Source: Dehalococcoidales bacterium (GTDB taxonomy: Bacteria; Chloroflexota; Dehalococcoidia; Dehalococcoidales; RBG-16-60-22). Taken from it: 5,622 bases of DNA. The first letter of the stretch is position 1; every line of letters starts with the position of its first letter. The notes under the pieces are model-generated. The model did no database searches. It saw nothing but the letters and a program-made list of their open reading frames with translations, and was not told where the DNA came from. Positions 1 through 4,901 of the stretch are shown here, piece by piece. The position numbers and the translations under genes were made by a program. Location of the stretch: contig JAGLTT010000057.1 in assembly GCA_023135135.1 (NCBI GenBank), positions 1 through 5,622 on the forward strand. The letters run 5' to 3'.

Positions 1-414
1 GGCATTGCTTCCCGCCTGGGATGCTCGCAGCTGACCCTGGTTGACCGTATTGAGGAAGTGGATGTCAGGAACAAGCAGGTGAAGGTCAGGCGTAAGCTGG
101 AGGGCCGGCATGAAATCGTTATGGCGCCCCTGCCTGCCATGATTGCGGTGCTGAGAGAAATCAACAATCCCCGCTATCCTACGGTGCCGATGCGCCTGAT
201 GGCCGAAGATGCGGACATAGCGCTCTGGGACAACAAAGAGATGAACATAGATGAGCAGACTATCGGGCTTAAGGGTTCGGCGACACAGGTTCGCAAGATA
301 TTCTCTCCGGAGAGGACCAAGGGCCAGATACTGGGCGACGAAACCGACAAACCGGAAGATGTTGCCAGGTCATTAATCGACAAGATGAAGGAAAAGGACC
401 TTTTGTCCTTGTAG
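1..414 (+). CDS. etfB: Electron transfer flavoprotein subunit beta, C-terminal part (5' end outside window)
   Basis: EtfB pairs with EtfA to form the soluble flavoprotein that takes electrons from acyl-CoA dehydrogenases and similar flavoenzymes in the cytoplasm. The reading frame is open from base 1 and ends at TAG 412-414, giving 137 visible residues, roughly the C-terminal half of a usual 250-290-residue EtfB. Visible family features are the strand region LTLVDRIEEV, the block APLPAMIAVLREINNPRYP (beta-subunit signature 'aPLPall.v...iNePRyP'), and GLKGSATQV, matching the usual 'GL.GSPT.V' nucleotide-binding turn. The tail is charged and helical. The N-terminal nucleotide-binding part with the DGDTAQVG-type motif lies before the window, so whether this ETF belongs to the bifurcating class cannot be read here. 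The next gene, etfA, starts 18 nt downstream, as in an etfBA operon. An internal GTG at 58 is not the true start, because family homology extends upstream of it. Confidence 0.93.
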   Translation, partial: GIASRLGCSQLTLVDRIEEVDVRNKQVKVRRKLEGRHEIVMAPLPAMIAVLREINNPRYPTVPMRLMAEDADIALWDNKEMNIDEQTIGLKGSATQVRKIFSPERTKGQILGDETDKPEDVARSLIDKMKEKDLLSL

Positions 415-417
415 ATA

Positions 418-435
418 GAGGTAGAGTAAGCGTTG
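418..435 (+). promoter_or_regulatory. Ribosome binding site and TTG start of etfA
   Basis: GAGG at 418-421 lies 11 nt before TTG 433-435. An in-frame TAA at 427-429 sits six bases upstream of the TTG, so the gene cannot begin earlier. The next in-frame ATG is codon 40, inside the ferredoxin domain. TTG is therefore the only start that keeps both Fe-S motifs. The spacing is somewhat long, so initiation may be weak or helped by coupling to the etfB stop at 412-414. Confidence 0.7.
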
Positions 436-1773
436 ACGGAAGAGCCGAAGAAGATTAAGAGACCCCGCGGCACGGCACGGCTTATACCCGGCAAGTGCAT
501 CGCCTGCGGCGCTCGCTGCGAGAGTGAGTGCCCCAAGGATGCCATCACCATGAACGAAAATGGTGAGCCGATTATCGACCTGGAATTATGTACCCGTTGC
601 CGCCGCTGCATCAAGGTCTGCCCGGTCGAAGCCATCGAGATTTTCTACACGCCGGAAGAGCAGAAGATTCTTGATGAACTGGCGGCGCAGAAAGCTGCGG
701 CCAAATCCGAAGCCGAACCGGAGGCTAAAGAAAAAGACCCCAGGCTGGAGAAAATCAAGGAATACAAGGGTGTCTGGGTTTTTATCGAGCACACCGAGGG
801 CAAGCCGGCGGAAGTTTCCTGGGAACTGCTGGGCGTGGGCGCTGACCTTGCCAAGACGAGGGGTGTCGAACTATGCTCGGTATGTATCGGCGATAACGTG
901 GAGCATCTCTGCCGGGAGGCTTTTACTCATGGCGCCGGGAAGGTCTATCTGATTGACGACCCCGTTTTCCACTATTACCGTACCGAATCTTACTATAAGG
1001 CTTTTTGTTTCCTGGTGGAAAAATACAAGCCGGAAATCGTGCTTATCGGGGCTACCGGTCTGGGAAGGGATCTGGCCGGCGCTATAGCCACGCAACTCAG
1101 GACCGGGCTGACGGCCGACTGTACCGGCCTGGCCATCGACGATGAGGGTTTCCTGTTGCAGACACGTCCCGCCTTCGGCGGTAACATCATGGCGACTATT
1201 TTAACGGAGTACACGCGACCGCAGATGTCCACGGTGCGACCCCACGTTATGGCCCTGCCGGAGAAGGATACCAAGCGCACCGGCGAAATTGTCCGCGAGG
1301 TCGTACCTGTCCGGGAAGAAGATATCGCCGCCAAGGTGCTGGAGATAATTGAAGACCAGAAACTGGACAGCGTGGATGTGGCTGCGGCCGATATTCTCGT
1401 CTCGGGCGGACGCGGCATGTGCAACACGGAGAATTACAGCATATTACAGGAACTGGCGGACGAGTTGGGTGGGGTAGTGTCCTGCTCGCGTGCGGCTGTG
1501 GAAGCCGGCTGGATGCCCCTTGAGCGGCAAGTCGGCCAGACGGGTAAGACGGTCAGACCCAAAATTTACATTGCCTGCGGCATCAGCGGCGCCATTCAGC
1601 ACCTGGTGGGCATGCAGGACTCGGACGTGGTTATCGCCATTAACCGGGATAAGCAGGCGCCGATTTTTGAAGTAGCCACCTTCGGGATTGTCGGTGACCT
1701 CTTTCAGGTGATACCGGCAATAACGAATTATGTCAGGGAACTGAAAGCTAAGAAAGCGGGCACAGCCAAGTAA
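433..1773 (+). CDS. etfA: Electron transfer flavoprotein subunit alpha with N-terminal 2x[4Fe-4S] ferredoxin domain
   Basis: This is the FAD-carrying alpha subunit of ETF, at 446 residues about 110-120 longer than the usual EtfA because of an N-terminal ferredoxin domain. Cluster motif 1 is C22-x2-C25-x3-C29-x3-C33-P, one residue longer in the middle than the standard spacing. Motif 2 is the regular C53-x2-C56-x2-C59-x3-C63-P. A charged Ala/Glu/Lys linker (about 74-110) leads to the EtfA alpha/beta domain (about 112-310), with VLIGATGLGRDLA (203-215). The C-terminal FAD domain shows SGGRGM (324-329), CSRAAVEAGW (351-360), QVGQTGK (366-372), SGAIQH (385-390), IAINRD (401-406) and FGIVGDL (417-423). 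Extra ferredoxin domains of this sort are known in EtfA subunits of anaerobes, for example lactate and caffeyl-CoA systems. The gene lies between etfB and the membrane oxidoreductase (22-nt gap), so it probably passes electrons to that protein. Whether the ETF also bifurcates electrons to ferredoxin is open. Confidence 0.95.
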   Translation: MTEEPKKIKRPRGTARLIPGKCIACGARCESECPKDAITMNENGEPIIDLELCTRCRRCIKVCPVEAIEIFYTPEEQKILDELAAQKAAAKSEAEPEAKEKDPRLEKIKEYKGVWVFIEHTEGKPAEVSWELLGVGADLAKTRGVELCSVCIGDNVEHLCREAFTHGAGKVYLIDDPVFHYYRTESYYKAFCFLVEKYKPEIVLIGATGLGRDLAGAIATQLRTGLTADCTGLAIDDEGFLLQTRPAFGGNIMATILTEYTRPQMSTVRPHVMALPEKDTKRTGEIVREVVPVREEDIAAKVLEIIEDQKLDSVDVAAADILVSGGRGMCNTENYSILQELADELGGVVSCSRAAVEAGWMPLERQVGQTGKTVRPKIYIACGISGAIQHLVGMQDSDVVIAINRDKQAPIFEVATFGIVGDLFQVIPAITNYVRELKAKKAGTAK

Positions 1774-1780
1774 TACCGAA

Positions 1781-1798
1781 AAGGAATAACATATTTTG
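1781..1798 (+). promoter_or_regulatory. Ribosome binding site and TTG start of the membrane oxidoreductase
   Basis: AAGGA at 1781-1785 (within AAAAGGAA) lies 10 nt before TTG 1796-1798. An in-frame TAA at 1787-1789 excludes any earlier start. The next in-frame candidates are a TTG at codon 17, inside the first membrane helix, and an ATG at codon 49, after it. Both would destroy helix 1, which supports the TTG at 1796. Confidence 0.75.
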
Positions 1799-3766
1799 AC
1801 GTCAGAAGTAATTGCATTTATCGTTGTTTTCGCGGCGGCCATATTGTTCTTTGTCTGGAGCTGCTATAAGCGTTTCGGTCTGGTCCTTAAAGGCCGTCCG
1901 GACAATCGATTCAACGCACTCCATAAACGATTCTGGAACATGCTGTTTTACGCCTTCGGCCAGAGGCGTGTGGTAAGCAAGCCTTTCGGCATCAACCACT
2001 TCGTGCTTTTCTGGGCCTTCATGGTGTTGTTAATCGCCAACGCCGAGTTTCTGCTCAACGGCCTCGCGCCGGATGTCATCAGTTACTCGCGTTTGCCGGA
2101 CGGCGCCTACTTTACGCTGGCCTGTATTTTCGATATTGTGTCCGTTCTTGCTCTACTTTCGGTAATTTTAGCCGTTATCCGCCGTCTGACTTTCCCGCCG
2201 CCCCACACCGAAGCCAGGAGCCGCGATGCCTTCATTATCCTGTCGATGGTGGGTTTCCTGATGATTGCCTTCTTCGGCATGCACGCCAGTGAAATTGCCC
2301 GGGGTGCGGAGAGGGCGGCAGACTATATGTTTATATCCAATTTCGGGGCTTCCATTATTCCGTCGGGAGCGTCGGCGGGGAGCCTGGAAACGGCCGCGAA
2401 TGTTTTCTGGTGGATTCATGCGGTCGTGTTGCTGGCATTCCTTAACTACCTGCCGTATAGCAAGCACATGCATGTCCTTGCCTCAATCCCCAACTGCTTT
2501 TTCAAGAGCCTGGAAAAAATTAAGACACAGTCCCGGGAAGAGTTCACCAAAGACAATACCTTCGGCGTCGGGCAGTTGGACCAGTTTACCTGGAAGGGGT
2601 TATTCGATTCTTATGCCTGCACCGAGTGCGGGCGCTGCTCGGACGTCTGTCCGGCTACTTTCACCGGCAAACCGCTGGAGCCGAGGCTGCTTATACATGA
2701 TATTAAGGTGAATCTACTGAAAAACGGTCCGAAGGACAGCCGGGCGGAATTGCCGCTTATCGGCGGCGACGGGGAGGGCAGCGTCTCCGAGGAAGTCCTC
2801 TGGGAGTGCACCACCTGCGGCGCCTGCATGGAAGTCTGCCCGGTTTTTATCGAGCACGTGCCCAGAATCGTTGACATGCGCCGGTATCTGGTGGAAATGA
2901 AGGCGAAATTCCCGGAAGAGCTGCTGACACTCTTCGAGAATATGGAGCAGCGCAGCAATCCCTGGGGTATCGCCCCCCCGGAACGTACCAAGTGGGCGGC
3001 GGATATTAACGTACAGCCTTTCGAGGCTGGCAAGACCGAGTACCTGTTCTATATCGGCTGCGCCGGCGCTCTCGACGCGCGGAACCGTCATACAACGTTG
3101 TCCGTAGCCAAAATCCTCGATGCCAGCGGCGTATCCTGGGGTACTCTGGGGAGAGATGAATTATGTTGCGGGGAAAGCCTGCGCCGACTCGGCAACGAGT
3201 ATGTCTTCGACGTCATGGCCAGGGAAAATATCAAGATGTTCGAAGAAAAGGGTATCAAGAAAATTATCACGCAGTGCCCGCATTGCTACAATACCCTGAA
3301 GAACGATTATAAGCAATATGGAGCCGACCTGGAAGTAGTCCATCATACGGAGCTCATCAATAGTCTGATTAAAGAGGGTAAGCTCAAGCTGAACGCTTCC
3401 GGCGACCTTGGCAACGTGGTCTTCCACGATTCCTGCTATCTGGGAAGGTATAACCTCCTCTACGATGCCCCGCGTCAGGTGGTTACGGCGGCTACGGGCA
3501 AAGCACCGACCGAGATGGAGCGTAACCGCGACAATGGATTTTGCTGCGGCGCCGGCGGCGGCCGCATGTGGATGGAAGAAAAAGAGGGAACACTTATTAA
3601 TGTCGCCCGCGTGGAGGAAGCCCTGGAAAAGAAGGCGGAGACAATTTGCGTCTGTTGCCCTTACTGTATGACCATGTTTGATGACGGGCTGAAAGACAAA
3701 GACGCCGCTGACAAAGTGCGGGTGCTGGACCTGGCTGAAATCGTGGCCAAGGCTCTTCCGGAATAG
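1796..3766 (+). CDS. Membrane-bound HdrD-like Fe-S oxidoreductase, probable ETF:(mena)quinone oxidoreductase (EMO-type)
   Basis: The likely role is to take electrons from reduced EtfBA and pass them to the membrane quinone pool. The 656-residue protein begins with five hydrophobic helices (about 4-22, 67-89, 104-128, 144-163, 203-220), resembling the NarI/DsrM-type cytochrome b fold. H68, H163, H208 and H224/H226 are candidate haem ligands. Positive loops after helices 1, 3 and 5 place the large C-terminal domain in the cytoplasm, where ETF is found. Two ferredoxin-type motifs follow: C275-x2-C278-x2-C281-x3-C285-P and C338-x2-C341-x2-C344-x3-C348-P. Then come two CCG domains: C422, C457-C458-G, C494-x2-C497; and C547, C583-C584-G, C621-x2-C624. 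Their spacings fit the HdrB/HdrD/GlpC CCG consensus. Linkage directly behind etfBA (22 nt) supports an ETF:menaquinone oxidoreductase, as described for syntrophic fatty-acid and aromatic degraders. A HdrDE- or DsrMK-like role with another partner is less likely. Stop is TAG. Confidence 0.9.
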   Translation: MTSEVIAFIVVFAAAILFFVWSCYKRFGLVLKGRPDNRFNALHKRFWNMLFYAFGQRRVVSKPFGINHFVLFWAFMVLLIANAEFLLNGLAPDVISYSRLPDGAYFTLACIFDIVSVLALLSVILAVIRRLTFPPPHTEARSRDAFIILSMVGFLMIAFFGMHASEIARGAERAADYMFISNFGASIIPSGASAGSLETAANVFWWIHAVVLLAFLNYLPYSKHMHVLASIPNCFFKSLEKIKTQSREEFTKDNTFGVGQLDQFTWKGLFDSYACTECGRCSDVCPATFTGKPLEPRLLIHDIKVNLLKNGPKDSRAELPLIGGDGEGSVSEEVLWECTTCGACMEVCPVFIEHVPRIVDMRRYLVEMKAKFPEELLTLFENMEQRSNPWGIAPPERTKWAADINVQPFEAGKTEYLFYIGCAGALDARNRHTTLSVAKILDASGVSWGTLGRDELCCGESLRRLGNEYVFDVMARENIKMFEEKGIKKIITQCPHCYNTLKNDYKQYGADLEVVHHTELINSLIKEGKLKLNASGDLGNVVFHDSCYLGRYNLLYDAPRQVVTAATGKAPTEMERNRDNGFCCGAGGGRMWMEEKEGTLINVARVEEALEKKAETICVCCPYCMTMFDDGLKDKDAADKVRVLDLAEIVAKALPE

Positions 3767-3808
3767 ATAATTACAGTGGAGGCTATAGCCAAAGGCCTTA
3801 AAAAGTAG
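3767..3808 (+). other. In-frame continuation after the oxidoreductase stop, ending in a second TAG
   Basis: The frame of the upstream gene stays open for 13 codons after TAG 3764-3766, reading IITVEAIAKGLKK, then TAG 3806-3808. The peptide resembles the real C-terminus just before it (AEIVAKALPE against VEAIAKGLKK; the codons GCC, CTT and TAG are identical in the alignment). It may be a leftover tail of a deleted paralogue, an older longer C-terminus, or chance. It is unlikely to be a gene by itself. Confidence 0.3.
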
Positions 3809-3814
3809 TATAAT
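3786..3814 (+). promoter_or_regulatory. Candidate sigma-70-type promoter, upstream copy
   Basis: A perfect TATAAT (-10) at 3809-3814 is preceded, with a 17-nt spacer, by TAGCCA at 3786-3791, which matches TTGACA at 4 of 6 positions. It would start transcription near 3821 and leave a leader of about 190 nt before the hydrogenase genes. The element overlaps the end of the upstream operon region. There is no experimental support; the call rests on consensus match and position. Confidence 0.4.
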
Positions 3815-3863
3815 TTATGTGGGACTAATTACCCTCAAAGACAAAAACCTCTTTAATAGAACC

Positions 3864-3939
3864 ACGTACTAGACGGAGCCTGGAACTTATTGAATTTTGC
3901 AAGTTTACTCGTGACCTGTCCTGTATCGGATTACGTACT
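3864..3939 (+). repeat. 7-bp direct repeat ACGTACT, two copies
   Basis: ACGTACT occurs at 3864-3870 and again at 3933-3939, 69 bp apart start to start. The second copy lies between the two CCTG(T/C)ATCGG repeats. The repeat is short enough to arise by chance, so this is weak evidence for a regulator site. Confidence 0.25.
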
Positions 3940-3950
3940 TCCTGCATCGG
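3920..3950 (+). promoter_or_regulatory. 10-bp direct repeat CCTG(T/C)ATCGG with 21-bp period, possible activator site
   Basis: CCTGTATCGG at 3920-3929 and CCTGCATCGG at 3941-3950 match at 9 of 10 positions and start exactly 21 bp apart, two turns of B-DNA, so both would face the same side of the helix. The second copy ends one base before the downstream TATAAT (3952-3957), and the first lies just upstream of where a -35 box should be. An extra CCTGT at 3915-3919 abuts the first copy. This geometry suits a dimeric transcription factor controlling the hydrogenase operon. The protein is not identified. Confidence 0.45.
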
Positions 3951-3951
3951 T

Positions 3952-3957
3952 TATAAT
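3952..3957 (+). promoter_or_regulatory. Candidate -10 element of the hydrogenase promoter (no recognisable -35)
   Basis: A perfect TATAAT sits 51 nt before the ATG of the hydrogenase small subunit, so a start near 3964 would give a leader of about 45 nt. At 16-18 nt upstream there is no sequence resembling TTGACA (GATTAC at 3929-3934 has no match), and there is no extended -10 TGN. Such a promoter usually needs an activator, which fits the direct repeats flanking the -35 position. Confidence 0.45.
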
Positions 3958-3978
3958 GCATACCATGATGCGTGCATT
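3955..3978 (+). repeat. Inverted repeat AATGCA-N12-TGCATT over the expected transcription start
   Basis: AATGCA at 3955-3960 pairs with TGCATT at 3973-3978 as perfect 6-bp arms around a 12-nt centre. TGCAT occurs three times in this stretch (3943-3947, 3957-3961, 3973-3977). The element overlaps the end of the second TATAAT and the predicted start, a typical operator position. It may also form a weak hairpin in the transcript. Chance cannot be excluded for arms this short. Confidence 0.35.
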
Positions 3979-3992
3979 TTGAGATAACTCAG

Positions 3993-4011
3993 AAAGGAGT
4001 TGGACTTGATG
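3993..4011 (+). promoter_or_regulatory. Ribosome binding site deciding the hydrogenase small-subunit start
   Basis: AAAGGAG at 3993-3999 is a strong Shine-Dalgarno. Three in-frame start codons follow: TTG 4000, TTG 4006 and ATG 4009. TTG 4000 directly touches the motif and is too close. TTG 4006 (6 nt spacing) and ATG 4009 (9 nt spacing) are both possible. ATG is preferred by codon type. Confidence 0.75.
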
Positions 4012-4899
4012 GTTAAGGAACTTCCAGTTATTTATCTACAAACATCCGGCTGCAGCGGCTGTGCCGTATCGCTTCTGAATGCGGCCAGTCCTACCATTAA
4101 AAACGTGCTCATAGACCAGATAGCTCCCGGCGTGCACATCAACCTCAGGTTTCACCCGGTGATTATGGCTGCCGCCGGGGAAATGGCTATTGAGGTGATG
4201 GAGGATACGGCCGAGCAGAAGAAGGGCGAGTATGTCCTGGTCGTTGACGGGGCTGTTCCCATGGCGACTGATGCCGTTTACGGAGCGATCGGCGAGCGGG
4301 ATGGCAAGCCGGTCACCATGCTTCAGAGGGTGACGGAACTGGCCAAAGACTCGCTGGCGGTTATCGCTCTGGGTACCTGCGCCGCGTTTGGTGGCATCCC
4401 GGCGGCCAAACCAAATCCCACCAACGCCCAGCCGGTGAGTAAAGCCCTCGAATCCGGAGGCATTAACAAACCGCTGATAAATATTCCCGGCTGTCCCCCG
4501 CACCCCGACTGGTTCGTGGGGACGGTGGCCAGCGTTATCCTGAGCGGTCTGCCCACGGCCGACGACCTCGATGACCTGCTCAGGCCCAAGGCTTTCTACG
4601 GCAAGCTGATTCATGAGAACTGCCCCAACCGCGCCTATTTCGACGAAGGTAAATTCGCCAAGAAGTTCGGCGACGAGGGCTGTCTTTATGAGCTCGGCTG
4701 CAAAGGCCCCATAACCTATGCCGACTGTCCCCTGAGAAGGTGGAACAGCGGGACGAACTGGGTTATCGGTGCCGGCGCGCCGTGCAACGGCTGTACCCAG
4801 CCGGAATTCCCCGACCAGACAGCACCATTCTACGAGAAACTCGTTGACGTTGACCTACCCGTCATCGGTGCTTACTGGGCCAGCAAGGAGGAGAAGTAA
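4009..4899 (+). CDS. [NiFe] hydrogenase small subunit (group 1-like, no Tat signal)
   Basis: This is the electron-transfer subunit of a [NiFe] hydrogenase, carrying electrons between the Ni-Fe site and an outside partner. The 296 residues (counted from ATG 4009) contain all expected cluster ligands. Proximal [4Fe-4S]: C15, C18, C124 (GTCAAFGG) and C162 (PGCPPHPDW). Distal [4Fe-4S]: H202, C205, C225 and C231. Medial cluster: C240-x18-C259-x2-C262, the three-cysteine pattern of a [3Fe-4S] centre. The group 1 style is clear from CKGP (231-234) and CNGC followed by QPEFPD. The protein begins almost directly at the proximal-cluster motif, with no twin-arginine leader and no C-terminal membrane anchor, so the sequence itself gives no export signal and the enzyme is probably cytoplasmic. 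V20 stands where many group 1 enzymes have a Glu two residues after the CxxC. The stop codon overlaps the large-subunit ATG by 1 nt. Exact subgroup is not determined. Confidence 0.93.
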   Translation: MVKELPVIYLQTSGCSGCAVSLLNAASPTIKNVLIDQIAPGVHINLRFHPVIMAAAGEMAIEVMEDTAEQKKGEYVLVVDGAVPMATDAVYGAIGERDGKPVTMLQRVTELAKDSLAVIALGTCAAFGGIPAAKPNPTNAQPVSKALESGGINKPLINIPGCPPHPDWFVGTVASVILSGLPTADDLDDLLRPKAFYGKLIHENCPNRAYFDEGKFAKKFGDEGCLYELGCKGPITYADCPLRRWNSGTNWVIGAGAPCNGCTQPEFPDQTAPFYEKLVDVDLPVIGAYWASKEEK

Positions 4900-4901
4900 T
4901 G
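4885..4901 (+). promoter_or_regulatory. Ribosome binding site of the hydrogenase large subunit
   Basis: AAGGAGGAG at 4885-4893, inside the last codons of the small subunit, contains a full GGAGG ending 7 nt before ATG 4899-4901. The ATG shares its A with the TAA 4897-4899, so translation of the two subunits is probably coupled, consistent with equal subunit amounts. Confidence 0.85.

Noticed and set aside
174..635. 153-codon minus-strand open frame across the etfB/etfA junction
   Set aside because: It lies antisense to two well-supported genes, is Ser/Leu/Arg-rich without a recognisable domain, and is explained as the shadow of their codon use.
993..1427. 144-codon minus-strand open frame inside etfA
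   Set aside because: It is fully antisense to conserved EtfA sequence and its Ser/Arg-rich composition is typical of an opposite-strand shadow.
3781..3800. Palindromes GGCTATAGCC and AAGGCCTT as a terminator for the ETF operon
   Set aside because: The perfect palindromes leave no loop for a stable hairpin, and what follows is A-rich (TTAAAAAG) rather than a T-run, so it does not fit an intrinsic terminator.
3884..3905. AACTT/AAGTT stem in the intergenic leader as an RNA switch
   Set aside because: Five base pairs, all but one A-U, around a 12-nt loop are too weak and too likely by chance.
4000..4002. TTG 4000 as start of the hydrogenase small subunit
   Set aside because: It directly abuts the AAAGGAG Shine-Dalgarno with no spacer. 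ATG 4009 or TTG 4006 is better placed.
4036..4614. 192-codon minus-strand open frame inside the hydrogenase small-subunit gene
   Set aside because: Long but entirely antisense to conserved cluster-binding sequence; no domain, no upstream ribosome site and no operon context on that strand.
4009..4899. Assignment of the small subunit to cytoplasmic group 2 (cyanobacterial HupS or sensor HupU type) because it lacks a Tat signal
   Set aside because: The proximal motif CSGCAVSLL and the distal and medial motif layout look like group 1, not the CSGN-type motif known in group 2; only phylogeny can settle this.
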